Positions 53,001 through 64,000 of a stretch of 64,000 nt of DNA are shown piece by piece; positions within the stretch are counted from its first letter, which is position 1, and each line of letters starts with the position of its first letter. The stretch covers positions 4,570,763 to 4,634,762 of the forward strand of contig JAPTYO010000007.1 in the NCBI GenBank assembly GCA_036873135.1. Reading direction: 5' to 3'. Under the pieces are notes generated by a model that saw only the letters and a list, made by a program, of their open reading frames with translations, was not told where the DNA came from and did no database searches. The DNA comes from Clarkia xantiana subsp. parviflora (taxonomy: Eukaryota > Streptophyta > Magnoliopsida > Myrtales > Onagraceae). A program made the translations under genes and the position numbers.

Positions 53001-53266
53001 ATGCCGTCAACACCGCCGGCATCATCGTCATTCCCAAACTGATCCTGCTCACTGAATTGATCTTCCTCAGCCGACCTCGCTATACACTTGGGCCTCGTTG
53101 AAGTGACAGGAGAAAGAACCGTCCTGCTCTTCTGCAAGGGGATCTGGAGCTGAGGCCATGGTGGAGAGGCGAGGAAGAGGGAGACACCTGCCTCTGGGAA
53201 GATAAGGCAAGACGGAGTGGAAGGAGAGTGGAACTGAATCTGCGAAGACGGAAGAGTCAGCGCCAT
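50044..53266 (-). CDS. MRS2-11: chloroplast-type CorA/MRS2 magnesium transporter, MRS2-11 (MGT10) class
   Basis: Thirteen exons, 1365 nt, 454 residues. In transcript order: 52886-53266, 52401-52473, 52180-52253, 51634-51719, 51464-51548, 51305-51373, 51103-51183, 50852-51017, 50727-50772, 50555-50635, 50370-50452, 50228-50271, 50044-50139. The CorA/MRS2 family forms Mg2+ channels; MRS2-11 acts in plastid membranes. The first ~60 residues (MALTLPSSQI, Ser/Pro-rich, few acids) look like a chloroplast transit peptide. Cytosolic-type helices include GLRPRDIRSVDP and VQALLEVLPNRL. The signature GMN is in AGIFGMN (residues 412-414) after the first membrane helix, and the second helix is at about 424-448. 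Length is close to the Arabidopsis protein. The start at MALTL is preferred over an ATG 57 bases upstream. Divergent from the AP-2 alpha gene. Confidence 0.94.
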
Positions 53267-54067
53267 TCTTGAGTGGTCATGAGCATGGATATGGAAAGGA
53301 TTAAGCAGAATGTGTTCATACATACTCCATCCAACTAACTGAATAATAAGGAATTGATTTATTTTATCTTAAAAATAAGATAAGATAATAATAGTTAATT
53401 AATTAATTAATCTAATAAATGGTGAAAATGGATATTTGCTCTGGTGTGATTTGTTAGCGTACAATGGCAGTTATATTCGCGGTTTTTCTCATTAAAACGA
53501 ATATGTTCTCCTGTGGTCACCGTGTGAAGTTTTTTGTGGCTAGAGTTCATGAGTAATCAATTCAGTGACTGATAATGTAGTTTTAGTAGCACTCGTTAAA
53601 ATATTAGTCTATTAAGCTCAATTTTAATGAGACCAGTCATAATATGTTGTAGCAGTTAAACCTTTTTTTTCACTTATCCAGATTCCTTATTATATTTATT
53701 AATAATATAATATAGATTCCTCGTTATATTTCTTAATATAATATAGATTTATCATTCCATATTGCTTAACGATTCCTTACATGTGAATCAAACATGTCGT
53801 TAGACATGGAGAAAACCATTTTTAATTCAATCATAACTTGTTTTAAAATAGAGGTCAAAATCGAGTTTGTCCGTTATAATTAATAATAACTGAAGAATTA
53901 ACAATGAGAACAAAATTTATAATTAACGGTATGAATATTTTGTACGATAATTATTTGTGTAAATTAAATATATTATGATAAAAATAATTTCATTTGTAAT
54001 TTTGAATGGTCTAAAATATTTTTGGTATCTAGTCTAGTAAAAAAAACAAAAAGGTTATATTTTTTAG

Positions 54068-54145
<78 letters not shown>

Positions 54146-54468
54146 GTGTTAATTCGTTAAAATCGAACTAATTTCTGTTGAACTGACCCGTCGACTTTTC
54201 CAATTTCTTGGCTCCAGTCCAGTCCACCACCCCTTTTCTCTTTATTGAAAAGTAAAATTTTAAGCACCTTCGGCTTCCCTCTTTCTTCTGTCTCTCTCTC
54301 ATTCTCCATAACCAAAATCATCATCCATTTCCGAGCTGATCTCTTCTCCTGGCGCTCAATCTTCCTCGTTACTTCATAGAGAGATCCACGATTAGCAGCA
54401 GCAGCTGGACGGAAGAGACGTCGGAGATATCTTCTTGGTCTCGAATGAAGCTTTTGATCTAAGAGAAT
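53267..54468. promoter_or_regulatory. divergent promoter region of MRS2-11 and AP-2 alpha, with (TA)36
   Basis: About 1.2 kb separate the two start codons. It contains a pure TA run of about 72 bases at 54071-54142 and, near the AP-2 side, a CT-rich leader (CTTTCTTCTGTCTCTCTCTC at about 54280-54300). No other gene seen. Confidence 0.5.
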
Positions 54469-57400
54469 ATGGCGCTATCGGGAATGAGGGGACTGTCTGT
54501 GTTTATAAGCGACGTTCGCAATTGCCAGAATAAAGAGGCGGAACGGCTTCGCGTCGATAAGGAGCTTGGGAACATCCGGTCACGCTTCAAAAACGAGAAG
54601 GTTAGGATTCCGTTACCTCGGGTGAAAATGTTTTCGGCGTAATCTGCATTGGAATGTACTAGTTATGTTGCATCTCATTTTCTGCAATCAATGAGCAATT
54701 TGCTAGTTGCACTGCAAATAGCTGCTATCTGCTCGAACTAAGTGGAATGTTAGTCATTTTCATTTTGTGGTGGCTTTTCTTCTAACAGTAATCTCATGTT
54801 CGTTTCATTCCGGTTAAGAACTACACTTCTATATCCCTAGATGGCAAGCAAATAAAAGAATTTTGGCAGAAAAGTTCCAGGGAATAAAATACTTGATTCT
54901 TACTGCGGTGAACCAAATGTTTGGTTTGGCTTAATTACTAGATAGATGGTGTGATTTCAATGATGAAGTTAGCATTCTACTGCTCCTTGTGTTTGAATTA
55001 GAGATTTAGCTGAGACGTTGTGGACAATGTGGATGATGATGTTGTTAGGAGCTGAGACTGAGGGTCCTCTTGAATTTTAGTCAGGAGCTAATGATTTTTG
55101 TCATGTTAAATGGTAAACATTATATTAGGCTGACCACTGACAGTTTGATTTTAACCATGAAGTTAGTATCTGCAGCCTCTTGAGTTTGAATTAGAGATTT
55201 AGCTGAGAGGTTGTGAAGAACTTGAATGGTGGTGCCATTAGGAGCTGAAAGATTTCTCAAATTTTAGTTAGGAGATGTCAAAGGGTAACCAGCAAGGAAA
55301 TGAGGAGGAATCCCAGCAACCATTTGGTAGCTCAGTTGGACGGAAATTTTGATGACTGTGAGTTTGTGATGTGTGAAACTAGTGTTGCTTGTATTTTGAT
55401 AAATGGATTAGATTATTCAGGTTTTGGTTGATGGGAATTGTGAGTTTAAGTAGAACTTATGATGTGATGCTATATAGTCTAAAAACGTTATGGTAGTCTT
55501 AGATAATAAATGTGTAGGTACAGAAGGCTATATTATCCAGATTTGACTGTAAATGCATTGAATAACATCTTGAGTTTCTTTCAGAGCAGCTAATGATTTG
55601 AGTAGGTTTTTTGTTTGTATTTTCTCTTGGTATAATATAACTTCCAAAAAGGTTTTGGTGTAAAGGAATTTACAAGGAATAAAATATTGGAATTTTCCTT
55701 ACTCTAGATGGTACAGATATATCTTAGTTCTTTTACTGATTCACTCATTGTACTACATTTGAGGCTATTTCCTGTATGCATTGGAAACATTTCTTGGATA
55801 CTGAATGTTATGTTTCATTTTCTTTTGCCAATAATGTCAAATTATTCATTTAATTATTTTTATGTTGTAGGGTTTGACGCCATACGAAAAGAAGAAATAT
55901 GTTTGGAAGATGCTCTACATACATATGCTTGGATATGATGTGGACTTTGGCCACATGGAAGCTGTTTCTTTAATATCTGCCCCAAAATATCCTGAAAAGC
56001 AGGTAAGATCCTTTGCTAATTCATTTATCTATTGCTCTTCCTTCGTTAAGTGAAGATAACTATAAGCTTAACATGTACCATTATTTGAACTTAGAAATTT
56101 AGTTAGTTATTTACTTTCCTAGTCAGTCAGTATTGAAAACAAGAAAGGTGTAAACAACACATTAAGTATGTTTATTATAAACAAATTGGTAAAATTATTT
56201 AGCAAAAAATGTTTACAAGTTAAAACAATGGCTGTCCGAGGGATTACTAATGAGCTTGAACCGAATATGGAGGTTTATCTCTAATACAATTTATACAGTG
56301 TCCTCTTCAGCTTTCATTACCTTCAATGTCGTTTTTCTGCTCTATAGATCATTTTTCATCCCATTACTAATGAATGCAGGTTGGGTACATTGTGACATCA
56401 TGTTTACTCAATGAGAACCATGATTTTCTCAGGCTAGCTATTAATGCCATCCGTAACGATATTATTGGTCGCAACGAGACATTCCAATGCTTGGCTCTAA
56501 CACTGGTAATGGTCCAGCAAAGGACTTCTCAACTCTTAGAATTTTATTGATTATGTGTAGTTGTCAATACTATCCAGTACCCAGTCCTTGACCTTGATGC
56601 ATATCTGTAGGCCCTGAGAGAGTTTCTGCCTTATGGAGTTAAATATTATTTTTAGGGGATTATAAAAATATTCTTCATTATTTTATGAACCAATATGTTG
56701 CTTTCTCTTTATACAGTACCTTCAAGCTCTGGTGTTTCTCCTAATACTAATTTAATTTATTTCCCATTATAGGTCAGTAATATTGGTGGAAGAGAGTTTG
56801 CTGAAGCTCTAGCTCCTGATGTCCAGAAGTTACTTGTAAGATTAGTATCCAGTTGAGATCTACACTGATCCTATCTGATTCTACTGTTTTAGCTAATCGT
56901 GGGCACTATTAGATTTCTAGTAGCTGCAGGCCGCTTGTGAGGAAAAAAGCGGCTTTATGTCTTCTGCGCTTGTTCCGGAAAAATCCTGATGTTGTCAATA
57001 TAGATGGCTGGTATGTTCAAGTTTTCACTGCTTGATGGTCCTGCTTTTTCGTAGCAGTACTTGTCCTTACTGGGGATTTCTTCTAAACAATTAAAGGGCG
57101 GATAGAATGGCACAGCTTTTAGATGAACGCGACCTTGGAGTCTTAACATCTTCCATGAGCCTTCTTGTTGCTCTTGTGTCAAATCAGCATGAAGCATATT
57201 GGAGTTCTCTTCCAAAATGTGCTAAGATATTGGAACGTCTTGCTAGAAACCATGATGTCCCTCAGGAGTATACTTACTATGGTATCCCATCTCCATGGCT
57301 GCAGGTCCATTTGTGTTTCCCCTTTCAAGCTGTTTGTGTAATTTTGTTTATTAAATGAATAGCAATAGTTCTACTTAAAATTTACCCCCTTGTGCGATGA

Positions 57401-60400
57401 GGTGTACCCTGAACAATTTAAAGAGAGGGAGATGATCATACTTGTTCATATATCAAATGATCTTTAGTAATACATATTTATGTATGTTTACAGGTTAAGA
57501 CGATGAGGGCTCTACAGTACTTCCCAACAATTGAAGATCCCAATACGAAGAGAACGTTATTCGAGGTTTGATACCTCAAAGCAGTTTTTCTGTTTGCTTC
57601 TGCTGAAATGGTTTATAAACGTGTCTCCAACTTTTGATTAGGTGTTGCATAGGATACTAATGGGCACTGATGTTGTCAAGAATGTGAACAAGAACAATGC
57701 ATCACATGCCGTGCTTTTTGAAGCACTTTCTCTGGTAAGTTGCTGGCGAACTAAAGGTTATTTGCAAATTTTGTATATTTATTGAAATAAAGGGAGTATG
57801 TCTTTTGTTTTTGGGTAGATAATTAAAGGGTGTACGTCAATTGTCAACTTTTTATTCATTGATCTCATTGGATTCACATGCTTTGAAACCCTACAATGTG
57901 AGCAGCCAAAAAAACTCTACAATGTGTAAAAACTGATATTTGAAGAAAATAGAAGTGTTGTTGCCTGTAAAGGCAGCACCAAAAGGTTCCACAAAAACGA
58001 GAAATATAGGGACTCATGGAATATGAGTGGGAAGTTCCATCCACCTATCAACTTAAACTTTGGGTTTGGATATGGGTGCAAGTCACTTCTAAAGCTGTCT
58101 GTTAATTATAGTTCTATCTCAGGTTATGCACCTAGATGCTGATAAAGAGATGATGTCTCAGTGTGTCGCCCTTTTGGGGAAATTTATCGCTGTTCGGGAA
58201 CCAAACATCAGATATCTTGGCTTGGTAAGTTGAAATGCTGCAGTTCTGAAGTTATCTGTTTATACTTTTTAGAGTTACTGCAAGGGAGCTTTGTCTCCAT
58301 AATTGTTTTGTTACAGTACTTCATTACGTTTTTCTGGTATAGGAGAACATGACGCGGATGCTGATGGTGACAGATGTGCAAGATACTATAAAGAGACATC
58401 AGGTTCAGATCATCACATCTTTGAAAGATCCTGATATTAGGTTAAGCTCCATTCTCTAAGCTAAATCTGCATGTTGAGATTCTACGAAGTACTTCTGCTG
58501 CTATTCTTACTCCCATGGATGGTTATGGTGGTTCATCGTCTTCTCATATTTTCTATTGTTCATATTTCTCGTCCTACGCCCTCATACTGTTGTCATCATC
58601 AGCATTCGAAGACGTGCTCTCGATCTTCTCTATGGCATGTGTGATGTTACTAATGCAAAAGAAATAGTTGAAGAACTATTGCAGGTAGGTACTGCATACT
58701 ATGCGGATAGACTTTTTCTTTGGAAAAGTATTTGTTTCCATTTCAGCTTTTTCGGATGTGAAGAACTAACTGGCATACCACCAAAACATTACCCTTTTTA
58801 TTTAGTATCTCAGCTCCTCAGATTTTACAATGCGTGAGGAACTGTCACTTAAAGTTGCTATCCTTGCTGAGAAGTTTGCCCCGGATTTGTCTTGGTAAGC
58901 TTGGTTTTCGCTCTGTGAACATTGAACTCTTGATAAAAATTGCATGTTGTTGGTTGCCCCTTACCAGCACACTGCACTGTTATTGTCACTGACATGGAAT
59001 CCTGGATGGTTATGAGGTTGGATAAATTTTAGTGCACGAGTAAAGGGTAGGTGAGGTGGACTGCTACTCAGAAACTGACATTCACCTTGAAATAAATAAG
59101 GATAGAGTGGTGGGTCCTACATTAAGTGTTGACTAGGTCACTGTCCTTGTTTTGTTTCTATATATCAAGGACTAATTTTGCTTTTGGAAAGAGTATTTGT
59201 CTCGGTTCCTTCCTCTACATGGTCTCATTTCATTTTGTCTATCAGGTATGTTGATGTGATTCTTCAGTTGATTGACAAAGCAGGAGATTTTGTCAGTGAT
59301 GATATATGGTTCCGTGTCGTTCAAGTTGTTACCAACAATGAAGATCTACAGGTAACAATGACTTAAAATACGTGATCCTGTTGATTTTGACAGGAAACAT
59401 TTGTTTAACTGAGACATTTTGTGCAACCAGCCTTATGCTGCAGTTAAAGCAAGAGAATATCTAGACAAGCCCGCTATACATGAGACCATGGTGAAGGTAA
59501 CTTTGCCCATAACTCATTTTCTATGCAAGCTTATTGCTAGAGACATCCGGTTCAGAAATATTGATCCTCTGTAGCTGATGCTGCCAGTTTTATTTATATT
59601 ATGTTATTTCTGGTATTGGCATGTGATGCCTCTTTGTGGATCTTGATTTTAATTTATCTTTATTCTGAGTCGTGTCATTTTCAATTGGTGCTGGATATAA
59701 TTTCTTATCGTACATGAGATTTAACATTATTTTGCTGGCCTTTGAAATTATAGGTTAGTGCATATTTACTTGGAGAATACAGCCACCTTTTAGCTAGACG
59801 GCCTGGTTGTAGCCCAAGGGAAATTTTCAATATCATACATGAGAAACTGCCCACGATTACGTAAGACAAGTTCTTGTGCTTTTCCTAATTGCTATATTAT
59901 GCAGAATTCAGTTTATCTATAAGGATAAAATGGTGGTTTGCAGGATTGCAAGCATTCCCATTCTCCTCTCCACCTATGCTAAAATCTTGATGCGTACCCA
60001 ACCCCAAGATCCTGAATTAAGAAACCTGATTTGGGGAATATTCCAGAAGTGAGTATTCTACAATCTCCCTCTTTTTAATTTGCATTCATAGGGTGTGGAT
60101 CGCTGGATTTTAAAGATTTAATTAAATTAATCTTTAGGTACGGAAGTTGCATTGATGTTGAGATACAGCAAAGAGCAGTTGAATATTTTTCTTTAAGTCG
60201 AAAAGGTACAGATTTGGCTGATATATTGGCGGAAATGCCAAAGTTCCCTGATCGAGAGGTTTGTGTGGTGTTACCTTAGCTTTTCATTTATTTCTTGAGT
60301 ACCTCTCGTCTAGTGAAGAATGGTTTATGCTACCTTGTAATAACATATTCTTTCTTATTCAGTCTGCCCTGATTAAGAAAGCAGAAGATGTTGAACTGGA

Positions 60401-62714
60401 TACTGCTGAGCAAAGTGCTATCAAGTTGCGGGCTCAACAACAACCATCAAATGCTATAGTTGTGACAGATCAGCGCCCTCCTAATGGGACGCCAGCCCCA
60501 GTTAGCATTGGTCTCGTGAAACTGCCCAATGTGAGCAGTAACACAGTTATTTCTAGCTCTCTATGTGACCTTTAGTACATATTTCGACTGTATAAGTTGC
60601 ACAAGCTTATGTGACGTGACCATATTCTAGGAGCAGAATCCAGTGGGCCAAGGAGAAAACCAGCCGAGGGCTTTGAGAACAGTAGATTCTCAACCTCCTT
60701 CAGCGGATGTTCTTGATGATTTATTGGGTCCATTGGCTATTGAAGGCCCACCAGGTGCCGTACCAGGGGTGGAAGGTGTACCAACTGCAGCAGATGCTGC
60801 TGCCCTCGTACCTGTTGGAGAGCAGATAAATTCTGTTCAGGTATCAATCAAGAATTCTACAATTTGTGGCCCTTAAAAAAACTTACAACTAGTATAATAT
60901 GTTTTCACAGCCTATTGGAAATATTGCTGAAAGATTCCAAGCTTTGTACCTGAAGGACAGCGGAGTTCTATATGAGGATCCTAATATTCAAGTACGATTC
61001 TTCCTACTTATTAGTTAAGAGTACCCAACACACACTAAGTACTGACATTCTTGCACAATGGTCTAACTAGATTGGCATAAAAGCCGAATGGCGGGGTCAC
61101 CAAGGACGTCTTGTTCTTTTCTTGGGAAACAAGAATACTTATCCCTTGGTGTCAGTTAGAGCTCTAATATTACCTCCAACACATTTAAATGTGGAACTTT
61201 CTTTGGTACCAGATACCATTCCTCCTCGAGCCCAGGTGAATATTTGTTCATATTATTCTTACCCTCATTTTGTGTTTACTGACTGAGAACTGAGTATTGT
61301 TGGGGGACATGGACTATTGTAGGTTCAATGTCCTCTGGAGGTTGTTAATCTCCGACCAAGCAGGGACGTGGCTGTGCTTGACTTTTCCTACACAAGTGGC
61401 ACCAATATGGTAATTCCTTGAAAATGGAGTCTATGCGCCGAATTATTAAAATAAAATTTAGTTTGCCATTAAGTTGTTGCTTTTCCTTTGGTTTCTTTTT
61501 CTCCTTTTTAGGTGAACAACAAGCTTCGACTTCCAGCTGTTATGAACAAGTTTTTTCAGCCTATATCATTGACTGGAGAAGAGTTCTTCCCTCAATGGCG
61601 ATCTCTATCTGGACCACCTTTGAAACTTCAAGAAGTGGTAAAAAAATAACCATCTCCTGTTTTTAAATAAACAAAAAAATAAAACTGGGACTTCTGTCAT
61701 GATAATGGGGACATTGAATTGCAGGTACGAGGAGTGAGACCGCTTCCTCTCATAGAAATGGTGAACTTATTTAACAGTTTGAAATTGACAGTGTGTCCTG
61801 GCCTTGTAAGTCATCTTGTCTTCTCCCGAACTACAATTTTTTTCCATCATACTCAGTAGGGTCTCTGATTGATCGTTCTAAATATAATGTATTTTCAGGA
61901 CCCAAATCCAAATAATCTGGTCGCTAGCACAACGTTCTACTCAGAGAGCACGAAGGCCATGCTTTGTTTGGTTCGTGTCTGCTACTCCATCTGTGCTTCT
62001 TCTTTTTCCCTCCTAAGGTAGTTAGTTGTGGGTTATTCACCTTGCGAATGTTATATCAGGCAAGAATAGAAACGGATCCAGCAGATAGAACTCAGTTGCG
62101 GATGACAGTTGCTTCGGGGGACCCTACCCTAACATTCGAGTAAGTACATCTACTCTTCCATAACCTCACAAGTAAACATTGGTTTAAAAAAATGTTAAGA
62201 TCCTAAAAACCGACTCAACTATAGGTCATGTTGCTAATCGGTGACCCAAATTTAAAATGCTAATATTCAATGTCTCAACTATTTGATTTTTTACTTTCCA
62301 CTTTTTTTATACTGATTTTGGCGCTAAGATTGACATTTTAAGCAACAAAAACTGTTCTCCACTTTTCTGAAGTATCAGATTTTAGGCTTATTTGATGCTT
62401 AAAAAGATTTTTTGGTCTGTTAATTTCAAGAAAATAAAGTGAAAATCAACCATTCTGATAATTGGAACACCGAATATCAACATTTTAAATCTGAGACAGT
62501 GATTAACAACATGACCTATAGTTGATACTGTTTTTAATATAACTAAATAAAATAAATATAATGTAGGTTGAAAGAGTTTGTGAAGGAACAATTAGTTAGT
62601 ATACATGTAGCCGCTTCCCAAGCAGCAGCAGCAGCAGGACCTTCACCTGCTGCCCCATCCATTCCGGTGGTACCATCTGACGATCCTGGTGCTATCCTGG
62701 CTGGATTACTGTAA
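54469..62714 (+). CDS. AP2A: AP-2 complex subunit alpha (alpha-adaptin)
   Basis: Twenty-seven exons, 3018 nt, 1005 residues: 54469-54600, 55871-56002, 56380-56505, 56773-56835, 56913-57010, 57097-57304, 57494-57565, 57642-57734, 58123-58224, 58343-58440, 58603-58684, 58806-58894, 59246-59351, 59431-59496, 59754-59860, 59944-60048, 60138-60258, 60363-60530, 60631-60840, 60911-60991, 61071-61235, 61323-61409, 61512-61637, 61725-61805, 61899-61970, 62060-62139, 62567-62714. Large subunit of the plasma-membrane clathrin adaptor, which selects cargo and binds phosphoinositides. The helical trunk is at about 1-600 (start [19 protein letters not shown]). A Pro/Ala-rich hinge follows at about 601-726, including [13 protein letters not shown], and the appendage (ear) runs from about 727 to LAGLL at the end. 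Length is near that of the Arabidopsis protein. All splice junctions keep frame. Confidence 0.96.
54951..55272 (+). repeat. diverged tandem duplication in AP-2 alpha intron 1
   Basis: GTTTGAATTAGAGATTTAGC occurs at 54991 and 55184. Similarity extends over roughly 125 bases on each side (AGTTAGNATCT..., AGGAGCTGA...), a 193-base offset within the 1270-base first intron. Confidence 0.7.
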
Positions 62715-63560
62715 ATAATTGAAGTATTTTTCGAGGATCTCAAAGCATTCATTTGGGTGGGTTTTGTGCATTTGGCAACATCTCCATCCTCTACCAAGAA
62801 CTCACAAGCAAAGAAGAAGATGATAAGTGTCAAGTGGCACAAATGCATGCTGCTGTCGAGTCTATTGGCCGACATTTATTTTACGGCTGTGCGCAGTTTT
62901 GTGCAGTAGTAGTGAGCGAGAGTAGTAGACTAGAAGTAGTAGCATTTGTTCAGTTGCTTTTTCTTTTTGGCCTTTGGTGCTGTGTAAGATTTTATTAAAA
63001 TTGACAGATAATTTTGTCAATTTCAATTAGAATCAATCTAAATTTGGTGTATACTTTGACACTTGAAACACGTTTAAGGTGTCAAATCGAATTTCAACAC
63101 GGTTTTGCCTGTAAAAGCAGCAACTATAAATGAATTGGCAGGTCCGTTTCGATTTTCTATGAAAGATTTGACAGACCCTTGACAATTTTTTCAAAGAAAA
63201 TCAACAAACCATCCCGATATTGTTATACAAAATCGATATCTTTGCCGATATTTTCTAACAAAATCAAGCTACCTTGTGTCGATTCGGTATTTTGTTGTTG
63301 ATTACATTTGGGGTAAATTTGATGGAGCATTTTTAACATTTGACAAATTTGGTTTATAAAAAACAATTTATATGATCTAATAATACAACCTTATAAAGTA
63401 TAAACTGTTTTGGGCAAAGATGGTAGTAGTACGCAATCTACTCCATTGACATTTGACATCCCTATCTATACAAGAGTTTCTGTAAGACTGTAACGGTATC
63501 CATTACGGTTGATAGCTGAAAATCCTAGTTCCCCTTCTCTTTATTTTCTTTCAAATGACG
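62715..63560. other. AP-2 alpha 3' flank and intergenic spacer
   Basis: The first ~290 bases are likely 3' UTR. No gene or repeat family recognised in the rest. Confidence 0.4.
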
Positions 63561-64000
63561 AACGCATACCACTCACACTTCTCGTTGTCTTCCCTTTCAC
63601 CGGTTTAAACCTCCATTTGCCGTCGGCGCCAGAACCCTAGCTTTCGATCGTCGAAGTCACAGGCTCTTTGCTGCTCGTCTTCTCCGCCCTTAATGTAGTC
63701 CTTTGCTAGTGATTAATCTTGCTCTTTGGGTATTCAAGATCGGCGCTTATATTTTTCGAATTCCGATTATGAGATTCCATCTATTTGTTAATTGCGTGTG
63801 CAGCTAGCTGTTCGATAAAGTTTCAAGTAGAAGCTCAAGTCGCAAATTTGATAAAAAGATAATTCAACAGGTTTGGCTATGCATTTTGTAGAATTTTACT
63901 TAGAATATATGTTGGACATATATCATTGCAGAAGGCATGCTTGAGAAGAAAATGCGGCTTTCCATCATTCTTTCTCAACAAGTTTGTTAACGCGTGTTCG
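63561..64000 (+). other. probable 5' leader of a further plus-strand gene, cut by window edge
   Basis: Composition shifts to CT-rich leader-like sequence with the telo-box-like AGAACCCTAG (63630) and a possible intron from AACAG|GTTTGG (63870) to ATTGCAG|AAGGC (63931). The first ATG after it opens only a 17-codon frame (MLEKKMRLSIILSQQVC), which may be an upstream ORF. No main coding frame can be fixed before the edge. Confidence 0.35.

Overview
This is nuclear DNA of a flowering plant, most likely a eudicot. The genes have many short exons with GT-AG introns, the spacers are AT-rich, and the transposon types (CACTA, hAT, Tourist-like, Helitron, a DUF4283 element) are plant types. No prokaryotic feature, CRISPR array or viral gene was seen. 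The species cannot be named from the sequence.

Layout. 1-14.6 kb is a repeat-rich flank: a truncated DUF4283/zinc-knuckle retroelement ORF, a relic LTR element with a tRNA-iMet primer site, one small membrane-protein gene lying between two copies of a ~500-bp direct repeat, a hAT-like relic with a Helitron inside it, and a 3.1-kb CACTA element with a clean 3-bp target duplication that carries a broken piece of the EF-1alpha gene. 15.1-19.1 kb holds two genes whose 3' ends face each other: a JAZ10/TIFY9-like jasmonate repressor (+) and a SAM-domain protein (-). 20.3-33.1 kb is a head-to-tail array of about four Helitrons, each 3' end running straight into the next 5' end. The last unit contains a Tourist-like element filled with a GC-rich minisatellite.

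33-64 kb is mostly ordinary gene space. On the minus strand at 33.2-34.6 kb, seven small exons splice into a 238-residue RecA-like ATPase resembling SWSAP1. Its stop lies 62 bp from the end of the Helitron array, and none of the exons is conspicuous as an open reading frame. Next come a 19-exon BAR-PH-ArfGAP-ankyrin protein (AGD1/AGD3 class, minus), two hAT-like elements made largely of CCGG/GGACC minisatellite, an SRPK-type protein kinase (+), a chloroplast-type Mg2+ transporter MRS2-11/MGT10 (13 exons, minus) and AP-2 alpha-adaptin (27 exons, plus). The last two are divergently arranged with a long TA repeat between them. The right edge looks like the 5' leader of another gene.

All exon models were built by hand from splice sites and reading frame. 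Each exon's length in nucleotides was summed and agrees with an uninterrupted frame from start to stop. The genes belong to unrelated housekeeping pathways (jasmonate signalling, recombination, Arf traffic, splicing kinase, Mg2+ transport, endocytosis), as is usual for a plant chromosome. I see no multi-gene system. The most unusual material is the transposon architecture and the JAZ gene details.
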